Shown piece after piece: positions 10,661 to 23,793 of a stretch of DNA of 64,000 nt (positions are counted from its first letter, which is position 1; each line of letters opens with the position of its first letter). Made by a program: the position numbers and the translations under genes. This DNA is from Pithys albifrons albifrons. Taxonomy: Eukaryota > Chordata > Aves > Passeriformes > Thamnophilidae. A model generated the notes under the pieces. The model saw nothing but the letters and a program-made list of their open reading frames with translations. It ran no database searches and was not told the DNA's origin. The stretch covers positions 103,790,227 to 103,854,226 of the forward strand of contig NC_092458.1 of assembly GCF_047495875.1 (NCBI RefSeq), in the 5' to 3' direction.

Positions 10661-12684
10661 CATTGCTTCTGAAACAATGAAGAATCAAGATTTACTCACT
10701 GAGATGTCCTGAAGTTCCAAATCCAGCTGCTGGGATCTCAACATTTATTATCCACCTACAGACAGTTTTCAAAATCCTTTCCAGAAATAAATTACTTAGG
10801 AATTTAAAATATATATAAAAAATTGTGCTACACATAGAAACTTTGAAAAGCCTCAGAGATAGTAATATATAGTGAGATCATTCTCCAAATTCCATCCTGG
10901 CATCTGTGCTTTGCTTTGAGATGTAAGCTTAGACAGAAAACAACCTTTCATGCAGTTTCACATTCTTTTTTTATATGTTGAATTTTTAGAAGCAGAGCTG
11001 TTGTTTTGCAAAGTCTTACACAGAGGAGATGGGTGTGTAACTAAAGAAAAAGAAAACAACAAAACCAGAAGACGGACTATTTTTCTGAGCCTGTCCTGGA
11101 AGATGACCTGCTCCTGTTACTCCCTAGACAATGAAGACAGAATTATGAAAAACAGCAAATGGAAACCATTTGAACTGCATACAGCTGCTATCCCAGATCT
11201 ATATTTCAATATGTTGTGTTACTGCTCAGAAGTTTATGGAGCCCTCTGGAGTTTTTTGGGGTAGGATTTTTAGGTTTTTTTGGGGGGTAGTGTTTTGGTT
11301 TTAGTTTATGAATTTATTATTAAATTATTTATTGTTCCTTCTAATCACTTCTTTTATTCCCTGCAATTTGTTAGGAGTTAAAGAATATGTCGATGTTAGG
11401 TGATTAAGAAGAATTGCCCAGCTTTTCAAATGTTCTACAGCATTCTTAAAATGTAATCCAGGTGTAATATCAATGGAAATTTATTTAAGAACATAATTTG
11501 GTTTATTCTACTGAAATGAGCAAAGGCATTTGGATTTATTTTTTTAGTTATTTGGCATGATACTAACAGAGTATAAATTAGTTAATAGAGATTATGCTAT
11601 GCTTTCTAAATGCATCATCTCCAATCTCTGTACTCAATTATTATAAAAACTTTTTAAAGTATAACCATATCTCATTACTGTAAAATGTTAAGAATACAGA
11701 AACACCTCTAAAATATTTACTACACCTCTTCCCTAATAGCAAGGAACATATAGGAAAAATTGTTCTTTGTTTTATGGAGACATTGAATTGGAAAAGTAAT
11801 CAGAAAAATATATAAAACAATTGATGTAGAACTAATATTATTTCCAAATGAAAAGAGCATCCTCAAAAGCACATAGTACATTGTGAGGTATGTAAAATAC
11901 GTTTTTCTTACAGAGTAAGATAAAAATAAAAGAAAGTGATGGGAAAATGTGTTTGCTTAACTGTTTCTTTCTTACATATGATAACCATGCACCTCCTGTA
12001 AGAGGTGGGCTTAAGAGGCTCAGGAACCTTTTCTAAAAGGTATTCCTAAAAGCAGATTTCAGAAAGCAATTAAGTGGAGTCACTCTAGTGACTGATGCAA
12101 TAGAGCATTAATTCTGTCACACTCCACTGAAGTAACACATGCATCAAGAAAACCATAGTCAGTCTCCCTCTCTCCTGCAAAATCCGATCACTTAACTGAT
12201 GTTCAGAAAAAATTAAAATAATCATTCATACAGCTATATGTAATGTGCAGAAATGAGAAAGGCACCACTCAGAACCTGAACATTCAAAAGAAATACTGTT
12301 TGTGTCAGCACAGGAAAATCAACCCAAAAATTAAGCAAGTGGCATCTTATGCTCAGGACAAACTTCAAAGTGTTAAGTTCTGAAAACAAGCTTTCTCATG
12401 TTACAATATATTTATGTAAAATCTGTCTCCAAGATCCTATCACCACTGTTAGATACTTAGGCTTTATGTGCAGTGGCATCTTCCTTTATGTTTAGATGGA
12501 TTTACTGTTCCCTCCTATCCAATCCATGCAAACATCCAGTGGAATACATTCTGATACAGGAGAAGTGAAATACATTTTACTTAAGTAATTTCCTATGCTT
12601 TTGATAAAACATACAAAGTGTTTTAACAATGAAAAAGCAGCATAGGGCACTGAGCAAGGAGGAAATCCTTTATTCATGTTAATG

Positions 12685-12708
12685 TTAGTATATTAGTATA
12701 TTAGTATG
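12685..12708. repeat. Three tandem 8-bp units
   Basis: TTAGTATA, TTAGTATA, TTAGTATG in direct succession. Confidence 0.85.
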
Positions 12709-15700
12709 TGGACATTTTGATAGGTTGTCACTTAACACATTTCACCCTCCCTTTTTCCTCTCCTATTCAGATTTCCTATTATATAATAAAGTAAACTTTT
12801 ACAGAGGACAGAATTAATTGTTCCTTTTCTCTCAAGGCAATCAACATCTGAAATGGAGAACCACATTATAACATTATTTGCCTTTTTTTTAAGTACCATT
12901 TCACAGTTTAAAAGAGGGTATGAGGTGTAACTGCCTGTTTAGAATACTGAGTATCTCCCCCTTCAAGCTCTTGCAGAAGAAACACATTATACAAAGAAAA
13001 GTTACAACTTCTTGGTCACACTGACTTCTGTCAAGAAGTGCCCAAGTGCCTACGATCACTCTGTCACAACAGACCAGGGGCTGACATTTCAACAGGAAAG
13101 AGACAGATCTTCAAATGTGTCTTGCCTTTGCTGTCAAAAAAGGAGTAGGAAGATCCCAATTCCCTTCAGTATAGGATTCACTTTTGTTCACTTTTGTTCC
13201 AGCACCTCTGAAACTGAAGATCACCTCCATACTCAGCACAGATTTCACAAAAAAGCTCGAACACTGACTCTTTTAAGTATCGCATATTGCTCTGTTCTCT
13301 CTCCTCACTAGGACTTAAAATAACCATGCTGCTGAAGGACAATTCTTAAATATTAGTCTCAGATGCTTCATTCAGAAGAAAAGTGGAGTTAAGTAAAGGA
13401 AAAAAAATAGAAAACATCTCACTCTCATCCATTTTCTCCCCAGCAAAGTCCCTCACTCCTGAGTACAGAAGTCTTTATTCTGTAACACTCCTGCTGTTAT
13501 CACCCCATAAAATAAACTAACATTTGAATTAACATCTAAGGGCATTTGCATGGCAACAGTAAAGAGGAATGGAGCACTTTGCTCCTTAGAAGTATTCCAA
13601 GACCTCCCATTAAGAGTTCAACATTTCCTTGTAAGATCCACTTCAACAGAGACTTTCTACACCTTGATTAACTAGAGCTCACAGACTCTCTTAACACAAT
13701 GTCTCACACCATGAGAAGGGCAGTGCATGCCTTTCCAAGAAAATCAAGACACAGGTGTTTTTTTAGTGTTGACTAGACCCAGAAGGAATCTTACTTGTCT
13801 GAATAAGAAAAAATGGAAGTGTGGCTAGGAGATAAATCTGATCAGAGCAGTGGAAAAGATAGAAAGAAAAGCATGAGAAAATGGTGGATGTCGTACTGTA
13901 CTTAATGTCCAAAGTACTGCAAAAGGCAATGATCAAAAATATCAAAATAAAAGACTAAGTGCCAAGAGGAAGTTCAAAGACCTGCCACACAGGGTGCTAA
14001 GGAAGTCTTAGCCTAGGGAAGTCCATACACACTGACTGTAACTGTAAGTGCACCATTAGATACCAAATCAGGGGCTGAAGCCGTAGGAATAACATTAGCA
14101 ACTCAAGAACAGGGTAAAAGATGAGAACAAATCCTCCAGGTCTGGCAGACAGTAAAAAGGAAGGAGATCTAGAAAAAAAAGCAGCCTTGAAATGGCAGAC
14201 TCTGTTCACACTTTCAGGAAAGAAGGTAGAGTGTATCGACGTATTTGCAGAGGTAAAGTATAGCAAATTTGTAGTAAAGATCTTGTATTGTGGTTATTTG
14301 CTACTGGCACTAAGGCAATAATATGGTAGGGAACAAACATTGCATAAAGTATATTAAATTCTTTCCCAAACTTCACAAGAGGTAGCACATTCACAGCACA
14401 GCACCAATATCTAAATGCATTTTCAATGAGATGTATATACCACTAGAAATATATTTTTAAATTGTAATAACAGGATTAGCATACCTAAATCCCCACATAT
14501 AATAAATTTAAAGAGATATCTAATTTGTTTTAATTTTTGTTGCATCATAATATATATCTTTCTAAATATTATTATGAATTTACAAAGGGAAATAATGTAT
14601 TTTCCAGCATTAGGGACAAAAATAAAGGCATGAAATGCAGAAAAATTCACTTACATTAAAAATAATCTTCATAATAGTCTGTCTTGAAAAGGAAATCTTA
14701 TGCATTAATTAGCCAAAAAATTAGGCTATAATATTTGGATTACTTCCACCAGACTTTACATCCTAATCTGAAGCACTGGAACAAAGCTGAGGAAATAAAT
14801 GCATTTTGAAAGTTGCTTCATAGAGAAACAATAATATTTAATTCTTCAGGAAAAACAGAAAATAGACTACAATACTTGAAGAAAACATAAACACGTAAAT
14901 AATTTTAATGTTATTTAACACTGAAATCCAATAAACCTTAAATATCATAAACTGTACCAAAGTTTGTATTAGAGAAACAGTTGGAGCAGATTTCTCCCTA
15001 TTAAAGACTAGTTTCCTAACTTTGAATAAAAAAAAATTATTATAAAATACTTTAAAAGACACTTTTTAAATGTTTTCTGACATCTAAAATGGGAAACTAG
15101 AAAGCAGATTATTGTTGCTAGTACCCTATTTTGAAAATCTGCATCAGCATGGAATGTAGACTTCTCAAGTTAAATGGGTGCATCATGTACAGCCATTTAA
15201 CCCAAGAAACCCTTCTTTTCCAGTGAATGCACTTAAAAGAAAAATATTATTGCTAGTCAGTCGCAGCAATCATGAAGGGAGTACAGATCAGCTTTTGCTG
15301 TTTGACAAAATCATTTAGGGTCAAGGGTGACAATAATATGATGATCAAGTTCACTCATCTTATGTTTCTTTTAAGGGTTATATCAACTTCCTCCTAATAT
15401 AATATGCTTTCTAATACTTGTCTTTGGACTTAACTGTCTGTATCAAAATCAATATGACTGAGGGAAACTATCACTTATTTCGTGCTTGCTGACTGAAAAA
15501 CATCTTTTTTCTCGAGAGGTTAACACCGATCAAAATTCGTTTTGTTGTCAAATATAAGTTACATGCTGCTCCTGTTTGAAAAAGCAAAATTCACACATGC
15601 CAAGGTTTGTGCATAAGGTACACCTGAAATACCATTTCAGGCAAATAAGTGATATTCATAAACCCAAAATACAAATCCAGATACCGCTTTAATGCCTGAA

Positions 15701-17587
15701 GAATTTAGGTCACAGGTGTTAAAAAAAATCTTAATTATGCATGGTTTTAGTTTTCCAGTTGTGCTTTTTGCAGAAGTAGAGATCTTTTCTGCCTTCCAGG
15801 AGAAAAAGGCATCATATGAGGCATTGGGTCTTACAGCCCAATCTGCTCTCCACTGGTTTGCCATCTATCCCCGAGAGAGATCCACGTATTCCTGCCACTG
15901 TCTCACACAAGACCATCTTTCTACCTCATCTCTCTTTTGTCCTTCCCTAAGATCATGTATCCTTCCATCACAGTGCACCAGCCACATGATTGTGTGTTAA
16001 TAAATGTCCAGTTAAATGCAACACTATAGATTTTGATAGGTCCTTGCAAGTGCTATTATGCTGAATAAAGAAAAAAGTAAAGCACCCCAGAGATACAACA
16101 GATTACCCTAATGGTACTCTATGATAGGCAATAAAGCACTTATTTCAACATGAAATCCTCCTCTCAATCTGTTTTCATTCTGAAGTCTCCAGCTTAGGCA
16201 TTCTTTTCTTTTTGAACATACACACACTCTACCATCCAACCTTCTTTAGATGAATGATACACACAAAAAATGAGAAACTATGCTGAAGAGCTAGCTGCAC
16301 TCTCTCCTTAAAAAGTGAACAATTTCTGCCCATAGAATTCTGTGGCTCTCAACTCAGAAATTACCAACTGAAACGTCTGATGCAACACCAAAATTACCAT
16401 AAGTAATAAAACAATTTCCATTTTAAAATTTAAAATACTATTTTGACAATGCTTTCCACATAAATCAAAATGTTACTTATTCATTATGTAACATAAATAA
16501 TTTATCTTTTTAGTTCAAAAAATCCAAGGAACAAAAAATCAATCTCTTTCATTTCCAGGGAATTTCCTTTAAAGTGTGGTGTATTTGTAGCTAATTTCTA
16601 GTTCCCAACAACTTGTAATGACAGTTCTTGTCTTTTCTTCGACAACACTTCTGTATGTTAATTCCCTGAAATAGGATAAAAGGAGAGAGAAAAATGCAGT
16701 TAAATAAAAAACCACTGACCTATTGACAATTTTACTGCACATATCCTGTAGTCAATGTTGTACTTAACTGTCCCTATCAATAAAAAATATATTAAATAAT
16801 TTTGAAAATTACAATATGCTAGGTTAGACCTTCTGAATGTTTTTGTATATTAAATTTTACACACAAAACTGTGGCCCTTCAAAAACAGATACTTAATGTA
16901 CTGTTTACTTCTTTAAGGAGTTCAGTCAGTTACCCTGAATACATTCCTTTAAAAGAGATGCTTAACTGAAATTATTGTTTAAAAGAGACTAGTTACTTAT
17001 AAGGAAAATCTTGGTTGTCTAAGAAAAGGATATAAAATGATTCAAAGACCTGCTTTAAGAAAAAATTGCTGAACAGTCTTTCTCTGCTACAATGCCCTTT
17101 TCTCACAGCTGTAACTCTAATGAAAACATCCAGGTGAAAACAGAAGCCTGGGTTCTCTCCTTTTCCACCACATTTCAGGGTACAGACCAGCACTCTTGCT
17201 TCTTATTTCCTTGCCCTCCCCTCTAAAAAACAAAGTGTTTGGGAACACAACAGCACTGCAAGAAAACCTATAAGAGTTCAGCAATCAATTAATTGCAGGC
17301 ACAAGACTTAGCTAACTCTCTCTCAGTCTAAAATCAGGTCCCTGTAGCACAGGGATGAGGAAATAGGACCCTGGGCCAAAGGTTTCCTTTTCATTTTATC
17401 ACAACCTTTCACCCTAAGCCTACATGAATTAAAAATATCTTCTCACTGCTGTCAGTGGCAGGAGTTGCACACATACAGCCTCTGCAGGTGTCACTAAAAC
17501 ACTTTTTTCTAAATCAGCTCACGTGTTTACACTGCCCAGGGCAAACAAACTGTCCAGAGACACCCGCCCCCAGCAGGAACCACTTAC

Positions 17588-17650
17588 CTCTGTCACAAAT
17601 ATACTTAACTTTATGATGAATATTCTTCCCTTTACAAAAGATCTTTCCTT
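17588..17650 (-). other. Exon-like interval, 63 bp (weak candidate)
   Basis: On the minus strand, acceptor TGGCTCCTTCTAG is followed by 21 open codons and then a consensus donor, ACAGAG/GTAAGTGG. Phase is 0-0, so it would splice in frame after the candidate at 51477-51612, which lies upstream on the minus strand and ends in phase 0. The peptide (hydrophobic, containing GRIFIIKLSIFVTE) is not recognised. It could belong to a non-coding transcript or be chance. Confidence 0.17.
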
Positions 17651-18227
17651 CTAGAAGGAGCCAGAACATGTGAGTGCTGTTCTACAGTGATACCTGCTAG
17701 ATCTCTGAGCAGGCCATACTCATGGTTCTATCCATCCAAGTTTTCCTTCAGATAAATGTTTGAAATTTAAGCAAAATAGGTGCAGCTGAAAGTCTGCCAC
17801 ATCTCACCACCAATCTAGCAACAAGTTAGGGAATATGGGTTCATGTCCAGCTCAGGACATTGACAACACATCTTACCTTCCATTAATTGATCTCATCCTC
17901 AATCACATCAAGATGTTGTTGTAATAAATAGTGCAAAAAAAATCTTTATTTTTGAAGCCATAAATATCTTAGTAGTCTATTTAAAATCTTAATACTCTAT
18001 TTGCAATAAAACCCAGTTATCATTAGATCAGCTACAGTAATACTGCCCAGAACTAAACACCTTGACAGATAAAACCACCTTTAATATTATTACAATAGAA
18101 CACTTACTAATATCCTTTTCTCTGGTGTTCCAGTAACACTCCTGTATATATTTATACATTTTATATAATCATATACATATGGTTATACTTAAGTATATTT
18201 TATTGGGATACATCTATACATAGAATC

Positions 18228-18250
18228 AGCCTAACCTATTAGGTTAGGCT
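18228..18250. other. Perfect 11-bp-arm palindrome (potential hairpin)
   Basis: Arms AGCCTAACCTA and TAGGTTAGGCT are separated by a single T, and the whole sits in TA-rich flanks just left of a (TG)n tract. No terminator or mobile-element role is implied in a vertebrate genome. Confidence 0.9.
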
Positions 18251-18265
18251 ACACGTATATATGTT

Positions 18266-18284
18266 TGTGTGTGTGTGTGTGTGT
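18266..18284. repeat. (TG)n microsatellite
   Basis: About nine TG units followed by TATGTATC. Confidence 0.9.
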
Positions 18285-18815
18285 ATGTATCTATTCTCTA
18301 TTCATAAACACAGAGATATTGACATTTCCTTACCTTGTGAACTTATAGATTGAAACTCTGATAAAGGCAAAAAAAAGTTATGGATATTGTTTAAAAAAGC
18401 TTCCTCTTTTTTCAGGAAGTGCTGAGACAACATACTAGAGATCTTTCATACTAGAAATAACTGTTTCAAGGCAATTGCAATGCAAAGCAACAGTCACCTC
18501 AAAATGTCCTCTGCCACAGGAAATTACTTGGATAAAAACTACAATAAAATTCCCTTCTCAAGAACACATTCATCTCAGTTTTAAGGATTAAATACACTAG
18601 TTTCCATTTTCTCTCATGTCAACAGAAAATAAAGGAATGGCTTCATTAAGCTATGACAGCAAACATCAAGGAACAGCTGAGTTCAATTCAGTTATATACC
18701 AATAAATTTCAGAACTTTTTAGCATCATAGGTTTCTGATGGACACCAAGGTGTTTAGGGTGCTTTTGAATTTTTACCACTCTATGAACTGAAAAAGTGCA
18801 TTAAACCAAACGAAA

Positions 18816-18855
18816 GGTTTTTTGGTTTTTGGTGTTTTTGGTTTTTTTTTTTTTT
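18816..18855. repeat. T-rich (TTTTTGG)n-like low-complexity tract
   Basis: Runs of T separated by GG or GGTG, ending in a pure run of about 14 T. It resembles the tract at 21477-21520. Confidence 0.8.
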
Positions 18856-19816
18856 AATGAAAATTCCGCAACAACTCAAGTAAGGAGAGGACAAAGAGAG
18901 ACTGAAATCATACAACTGCATGACCACTATGGACTTTACCACTGACATTACCTCTAAGATCCAAATTATTAGTTTCTTGTACTCCTAATCTGAGAAATCC
19001 ATACCACTCTCCCACTGTTAAATTCAGGAATTAAAACAGCTTATATTTTGCATAATTAATTTTGCAACAATTACATACAGGAATCAAGGAAGTTAACATT
19101 TTTTGGTTACAGGATTTTGATTAATGCTTGCATTGCTTCATTTTAATAGCTATCAAACATAATTAATCTTCAAAACCCAGAGAGTTTAAGAAGAGAGTTT
19201 CACTTATAACAAAAAAACCCCAAAAACAAAAAGAAACCCAAAAACTATCCTTCATCACCTCTATCATGTTTGTGATTGAATATCTTTTTTGCAGTTTGAA
19301 GGCTCTCATTGCAAGTACAAATTGCTCAGGGTTGAAATCTGCCATGTAAGGCTGCTGGTCGAAATGAATCCTTAAGTATTCACAACTAATAAGCCCCCGC
19401 TTTCAACACGCTATTTTCAAATGTTGAAACATATATTTCCCTGAGCTGCTGAAGAACACCGTCTGAGCAGTGAAATGTGCTTAAGTCAGTATCTTTGTCT
19501 TTCTGACAACGTTAATAAATTAGTGCTGGAATTTGTGCTGTAGGACATAATCATCTTTGGCATGATGACTGGTTGTGCTAGACTGTGCCATATGTCAAAG
19601 AATTACAAAAGCATCAAAATTCTCTCACTCCACCCAAGCACAATCACACTCTTCCATTTGAGACAAGAATACAATTTAATCCTAGAGATTGGATTAAATT
19701 AGACTTCCCCTGTTGGGCATAAAGAAATTTATAAAATGCCACCTTTCACCTTTTTGCTACAGGCCTTTTTCTTTGCTTTTGTTTAGGATGTTGCTAATAA
19801 ATTGTTGTTGTTGTTT

Positions 19817-19848
19817 TATACATGCATGCATACATACATATATGTATA
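19817..19848. repeat. (CATA/TATG) tract next to (TTG)n
   Basis: CATGCATGCATACATACATA followed by TATGTATA, directly after a (TTG)4 run at 19802-19814. Confidence 0.75.
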
Positions 19849-21476
19849 AAACAATCCAAAGATTTTGGCCAATCAGGCACACACAAGTCTGGAGGTTTGT
19901 CAACAGGAATTTCTTAAATTTTCAGCACTAATATTTTCAGCCCAAGTGTAGTACTTGCTGCAACTTTTGGATGATGGTTTCTGTGATAAAAGGGCACTGC
20001 ACAAAAACAAATGGAAATTTATTTCAGAAAGTAATACCCCTATTTAGAAAGGTCTGTTCACATACCTTCTTTTGCCTCCCACCAGCCAAAGTTAGCCCTG
20101 GTTTTTTGTTTTGTTTTGATTTTTTCCATATAAAGAGTTTTAAGAAAAATTTATGGTTCACTTCAGGCCAGAAAACCCACAAAACCACACAATCCCATCT
20201 GCCTGTGAGCAATGTGTAGGATGTGCCATGTTGGGCATTTACTGATGGCATTGGAGGTGGGTGTTGGTCTCTGCTGTTGCACTCCCTGAATCTCCAACAC
20301 ATCACTTAGACAGCTTTGCCTGCCCCGGTCTCTCCTTCATTTTTAGAAGGGAGAAGTACTCCAGTCTGATCTCTGCATCACTGAAGTAAAAAACTAAGTT
20401 TTGTCCCTGCACTGCTAAGTTTTCAGGCAGTTCTTGAGATATTTAAATTCTGCCTGTCCTCATATCTCAGCAAGTACAAGAACTAACAGGTCATCAACTT
20501 AAATGTACTCTGCCTATTCACGAAAATAAAATGCACAACATTTGGGAAGGAAATGGACAGAAGGGGCACTGCAGTTCCTTGTTCTGCTTTTGCCTAAGGC
20601 AAGAAATAATTACTCTCATTTAATAAGGTTAATTTAAAATTATCAGTCAAATCATCTCAGCATTTTGAAGACCACTATCTGCAGTACCATGAAAAGAGGG
20701 AGAAATAGTTTCTGTATTTGCATATTCTAAATTTCAACCCAATTCAATTCTGTCATTTTAGTCAGAATCCTACTTATTTTTCCTTTTGAAATGAGACTTG
20801 AGCAACGGACCTCCTCATTTTAGGACAGCAAGGAAGATAACAAGCCAAGAATAGAGTATGATTTGAAAGTAGCAGTTTCATACTCCTGTCTTTGGGGGCA
20901 TAATTGATAAGGGAAATAAATTTAGACAGTGCTCAGTAACCATGTTGTGCAGTCACAGTCTTTCACATATGTTGTTTTACATAGTGAGGTTTCCTAAATA
21001 ATTCCTGGGCAAAGAATCAGGAAAAGTTCTGAATTCTTAAATTGAAATAAATTAATTTGTGCTATGTGGGGACAAGATAAAGTTTAGAAACAAAACACTT
21101 CACCCAAATACATAAGCTTTCATTTAAATATTCACAAGACAAATAAAAATTGACATCTGAATATACCATTCCTCCTCTTTGTTTCTCTATCTGTGAAATC
21201 TATTTCGCACAGATAGGAGATTCACTGCACATTCCTTTTCTTTTTCCTCCAAATGGAGAAATTGGAATCACTTTTGCATGGAAGATACAAAACATCTCTT
21301 TTGCTGTCACCATGGTTCAAATTATTTAATTGCTGTTGTTATTTTCAGTTTTTGATCAAAACATCCAAACTTGACTTCTGTAAACTGTGAAAGAAGTTTG
21401 AAATTCCCATAACTTGAGTTAGTAAACTAAGTGTAAATAAATATATTCATCCATATTTGCATAAAGTAGGTCTACA

Positions 21477-21520
21477 GTTTTGGTTTTTGGGTTTTTGGGT
21501 TTTTTGGTTTTTTTTTCTTT
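21477..21520. repeat. T-rich (TTTTTGGG)n-like low-complexity tract
   Basis: Repeating TTTTTGGG units grading into a T run. It may be the reverse-strand tail of a decayed retroposon. Confidence 0.8.
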
Positions 21521-21985
21521 ATTATAATTACTTATTAGTTTAAACAGAATTTAAGATGGCCTGATTTCTTATATTTTTATGGTAATAAATGTTTTGTTAA
21601 TACCAAACACATTATTTATAAGCCTAGTGAATCTGAATGCAAAAGTGTTTGGTTCTTCACAAGACACAGTCATTATCACTAATCAACATCGGTACTGGGA
21701 AAACTTCAAAATGCACAAAAATACTTCTTTGACATTTTGAGCCTATCAAAGGAAAACCATAGCTTCATAATTTTTAGATAAAACTTCCTTCCTGTGACTT
21801 TTATTTAGGAATTTTCTAATGAAGGATTGTATCAAATTGCTTCCAAAAAAAGCAATTAATGCAGTATCAACTCTTTATCTCCAGTGTAAAATAAAACATG
21901 CAGCTTTAGAAAAGAAAGCTTAATTAATATTTCACTCACTCTTTAAGGCTTCTCATTAGTTCCTTTGTGCTCAATTTTATATTAC

Positions 21986-23218
21986 AGATTCATAGAATCA
22001 CAGAATAATTTAGGTTGGAAAAGACCCTTAAGAACATTAAGTCTAACTGTTAAACCAGCTCTGCCAAATCCACCACTAAACCATGTCCCAAAGTGCAACA
22101 CCTACTTGACTTTTAAATGCCTCCAGGGATGGTGACTCCAGCACTTCCCTGGGCAACCTGTTCCAATGCTTAACAATCCTTTTGGTGAAGAAATTTTTTC
22201 CATCTCTCTGATCTAAACCTCCGCTTGTGCAATGTGAAGCCATTCTCTCTCATCTTAGTACTTGTAACCTGGGAGAGGAGGCTGATCCCCACCTGACTGA
22301 ACCCTCCTCCCAGGTAGTGGTAGAGAGTGATAAGGTCCCCCTGAGCCTCTTTTTCTACAGGCTAAACACACCCAGCTCCCTCAGCTGCTCCTCATAAGAT
22401 TTGTGCTCCCAATCCTTCATCAGCCTCATTGTCCTTCATTAGACACACTTCAGCACCTCAATGTCTTTCTTGAAGTGAGAAGGCTCAAAACTTAGTACAG
22501 GATTCGAGGTGCAGCCTCACCGGTGCCAAGTACAGGGGCACAGTAACTATCCCATCTACCAGACCAGGATGCCATTGGCATTCTTGCCCACCTGAGCACA
22601 CACTGGATCATGTTCAGCAGCTGTTGACCAGCGTCCCCAGATCCTTTTCCTCTGGGCAGCTTTCCAGCCACTCTTCCTGTAGGCTGCAGCATTGCCTGAG
22701 GTTGTTGTAACCCTAGGGCAGGACTTAGCATTTGGCCTTGTTGAATGTCATACCATTGGCCTTGGCACATCAATCCAGCCTGTTCAGATCTCTCTGCAGA
22801 TCATTCCTTCCCTCCAGTATACTGATAATCAAGCCCAACTTGGTGTCCTCTTCAAACTGACTGCGGATGCACTCAATCCTCTCATCCAGGTCAGAAAGGA
22901 AGATATTAAACAGAGTTGTCTGCAGTACTGAGCCCTGGGGAACATCACTTGTGACCAAACACCAATTGGATTTAGCTCCATTCACCACCACTCTCTGGGC
23001 CCAGCCATTGAGCCAGAATTTTTACACAATGAAGAGAGCACTTGTTCAAGTTATGATCAGCCAGTGTCTCCAGGAGAATGCCATGAGAAACAGCGTCAAG
23101 GGCTTAATTACAGTCAAGGTAAGACAACAGTTCATCCTTTCCTTCATTAACTAAGCAGCATAGCTTCTCATGGAAGTAGATCAGGCTAGTCAAGCAGGAC
23201 CTGCACTTCATAAGCCCA
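21986..23218 (-). mobile_element. CR1 LINE, 3' half, antisense (part 1 of an interrupted copy)
   Basis: Starts with AGATTCATAGAATCACAGAA, the complement of the CR1 terminal repeat, so the LINE runs right to left. Reading the minus strand from the right it contains the end of the reverse-transcriptase region, then the C-terminal part and 3' UTR (CTGCTTGTGC and GGACCTTATCAC regions). In frame at 22770-22991 the peptide carries VPQGSVL (nt 22923-22943), a conserved CR1 reverse-transcriptase motif. The following catalytic box reads FEEDTKL (nt 22836-22856) where CR1 has FADDTKL, so one of the two metal-binding aspartates is lost. Stops and frameshifts confirm a dead copy. The LINE continues at 24787-25543 beyond two LTR insertions. 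Confidence 0.92.
22770..22991 (-). pseudogene. CR1 reverse-transcriptase fragment, catalytically dead
   Basis: A 73-codon open piece of the CR1 ORF2 reverse transcriptase. Residues 17-23 are VPQGSVL and residues 28-35 are FNIFLSDL. Residues 46-52 are FEEDTKL in place of the FADDTKL catalytic box. It ends with a GRNDLQRDLNRLD segment typical of CR1. The intact enzyme primes cDNA synthesis at the target nick; this piece cannot. The neighbouring plus-strand frames at 22692-23154 are antisense shadows. Confidence 0.9.
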
Positions 23219-23279
23219 TGTAGACTCAATATATTGGGTTTCTGTGGCCAGAGTTTTGGTAGTAGCAGGGTTACGGAGT
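23206..23279. repeat. Left copy of a ~76-bp direct repeat flanking an LTR
   Basis: Composed of CR1 sequence (CTTCATAAGCCCA...AGACT) running into the first ~50 bp of the LTR family seen at 23794 (TATTGGGTTTCTGTGGCC...). A second copy with about a dozen mismatches and a 2-bp gap lies at 23767-23844. The two copies exactly abut the ends of the LTR at 23280-23766, like an abnormally long target-site duplication. Confidence 0.75.
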
Positions 23280-23766
23280 TGACTTATCCTGCAAAGCCTT
23301 TCAAAAACATATTAATGGAGTTAGATGGATAAATTAGCCCCTTTATTAGAAGCTTCTATGTGCATAATAAAAGTACATGCACGTGTGTCAGCCAAATGTT
23401 ACAGTTTCTACAACTTCCAGTAATTAACATATTTTACAACTACACCCAACACGTGATACCATTTTTCCCCTGCTGCCCACCCTCAGAACTCCTCCCAACT
23501 GCCCCTTGGAGCCCTTCCAAGGGCTCTGAGTTTACTCTCCTGTTTTGACTACAAGCTGTCTTATTGTTTCAGTTGGAGTTCTTGCAGGTGTTCTTCAAAA
23601 CAGCATGTCCTTGGTAATGTGTGTCTAACAGAATTTCAGGAATGTGTGAGAAAATGTTCAGTAACTTCTAAATGCTGCTTAAAATATGAACGACTTAGGA
23701 AAACTTATTCAACATATATAACTCTACCAAAATCTATAAAATACACATTAAAATTCTTAGGCATCA
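23280..23766 (-). mobile_element. LTR-like element with TGA...TCA ends (inside CR1/LTR stack)
   Basis: A 487-bp block bounded by inverted TGA/TCA termini. Read on the minus strand it runs from TGATGCCTAAGAATTTTAAT to GGATAAGTCA. An AATAAAG polyadenylation signal on the minus strand (23341-23347) lies toward its 3' end, as in an LTR, and an AT-rich GTTATATATG segment lies nearer the 5' end. It interrupts both the CR1 and the start of the second LTR. No 4-6 bp target duplication is visible; the flanks carry the ~76-bp direct repeats instead. My memory of a songbird ERV LTR with this start supports the LTR call, but the family is not named. Confidence 0.6.
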
Positions 23767-23793
23767 CCTTCATATAAGCCCAGGCAGACTGGG
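23767..23793 (-). mobile_element. CR1 sliver between two LTRs
   Basis: CCTTCATATAAGCCCAGGCAGACTGGG matches antisense CR1. It overlaps the CR1 sequence already present at 23204-23219 and continues logically into the CR1 at 24787, so it belongs to the duplicated flank. Confidence 0.75.

Larger units (their letters stand above)
8948..21985. other. Long AT-rich unique stretch without a recognisable gene
   Basis: About 13 kb with no recognisable LINE or LTR. It contains simple repeats (9419-9434, 10425-10660, 12685-12708, 18266-18284, 18816-18855, 19817-19848, 21477-21520), a hairpin at 18228-18250 and one weak minus-strand exon candidate at 17588-17650. None of the short open frames is family-like, and several consist of low-complexity sequence. 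Confidence 0.5.

Noticed and set aside
10370..10663. 97-codon minus-strand frame resembling a membrane protein
   Set aside because: Product consists almost only of F, V, C, L and W because it translates the A/C-rich low-complexity tract.
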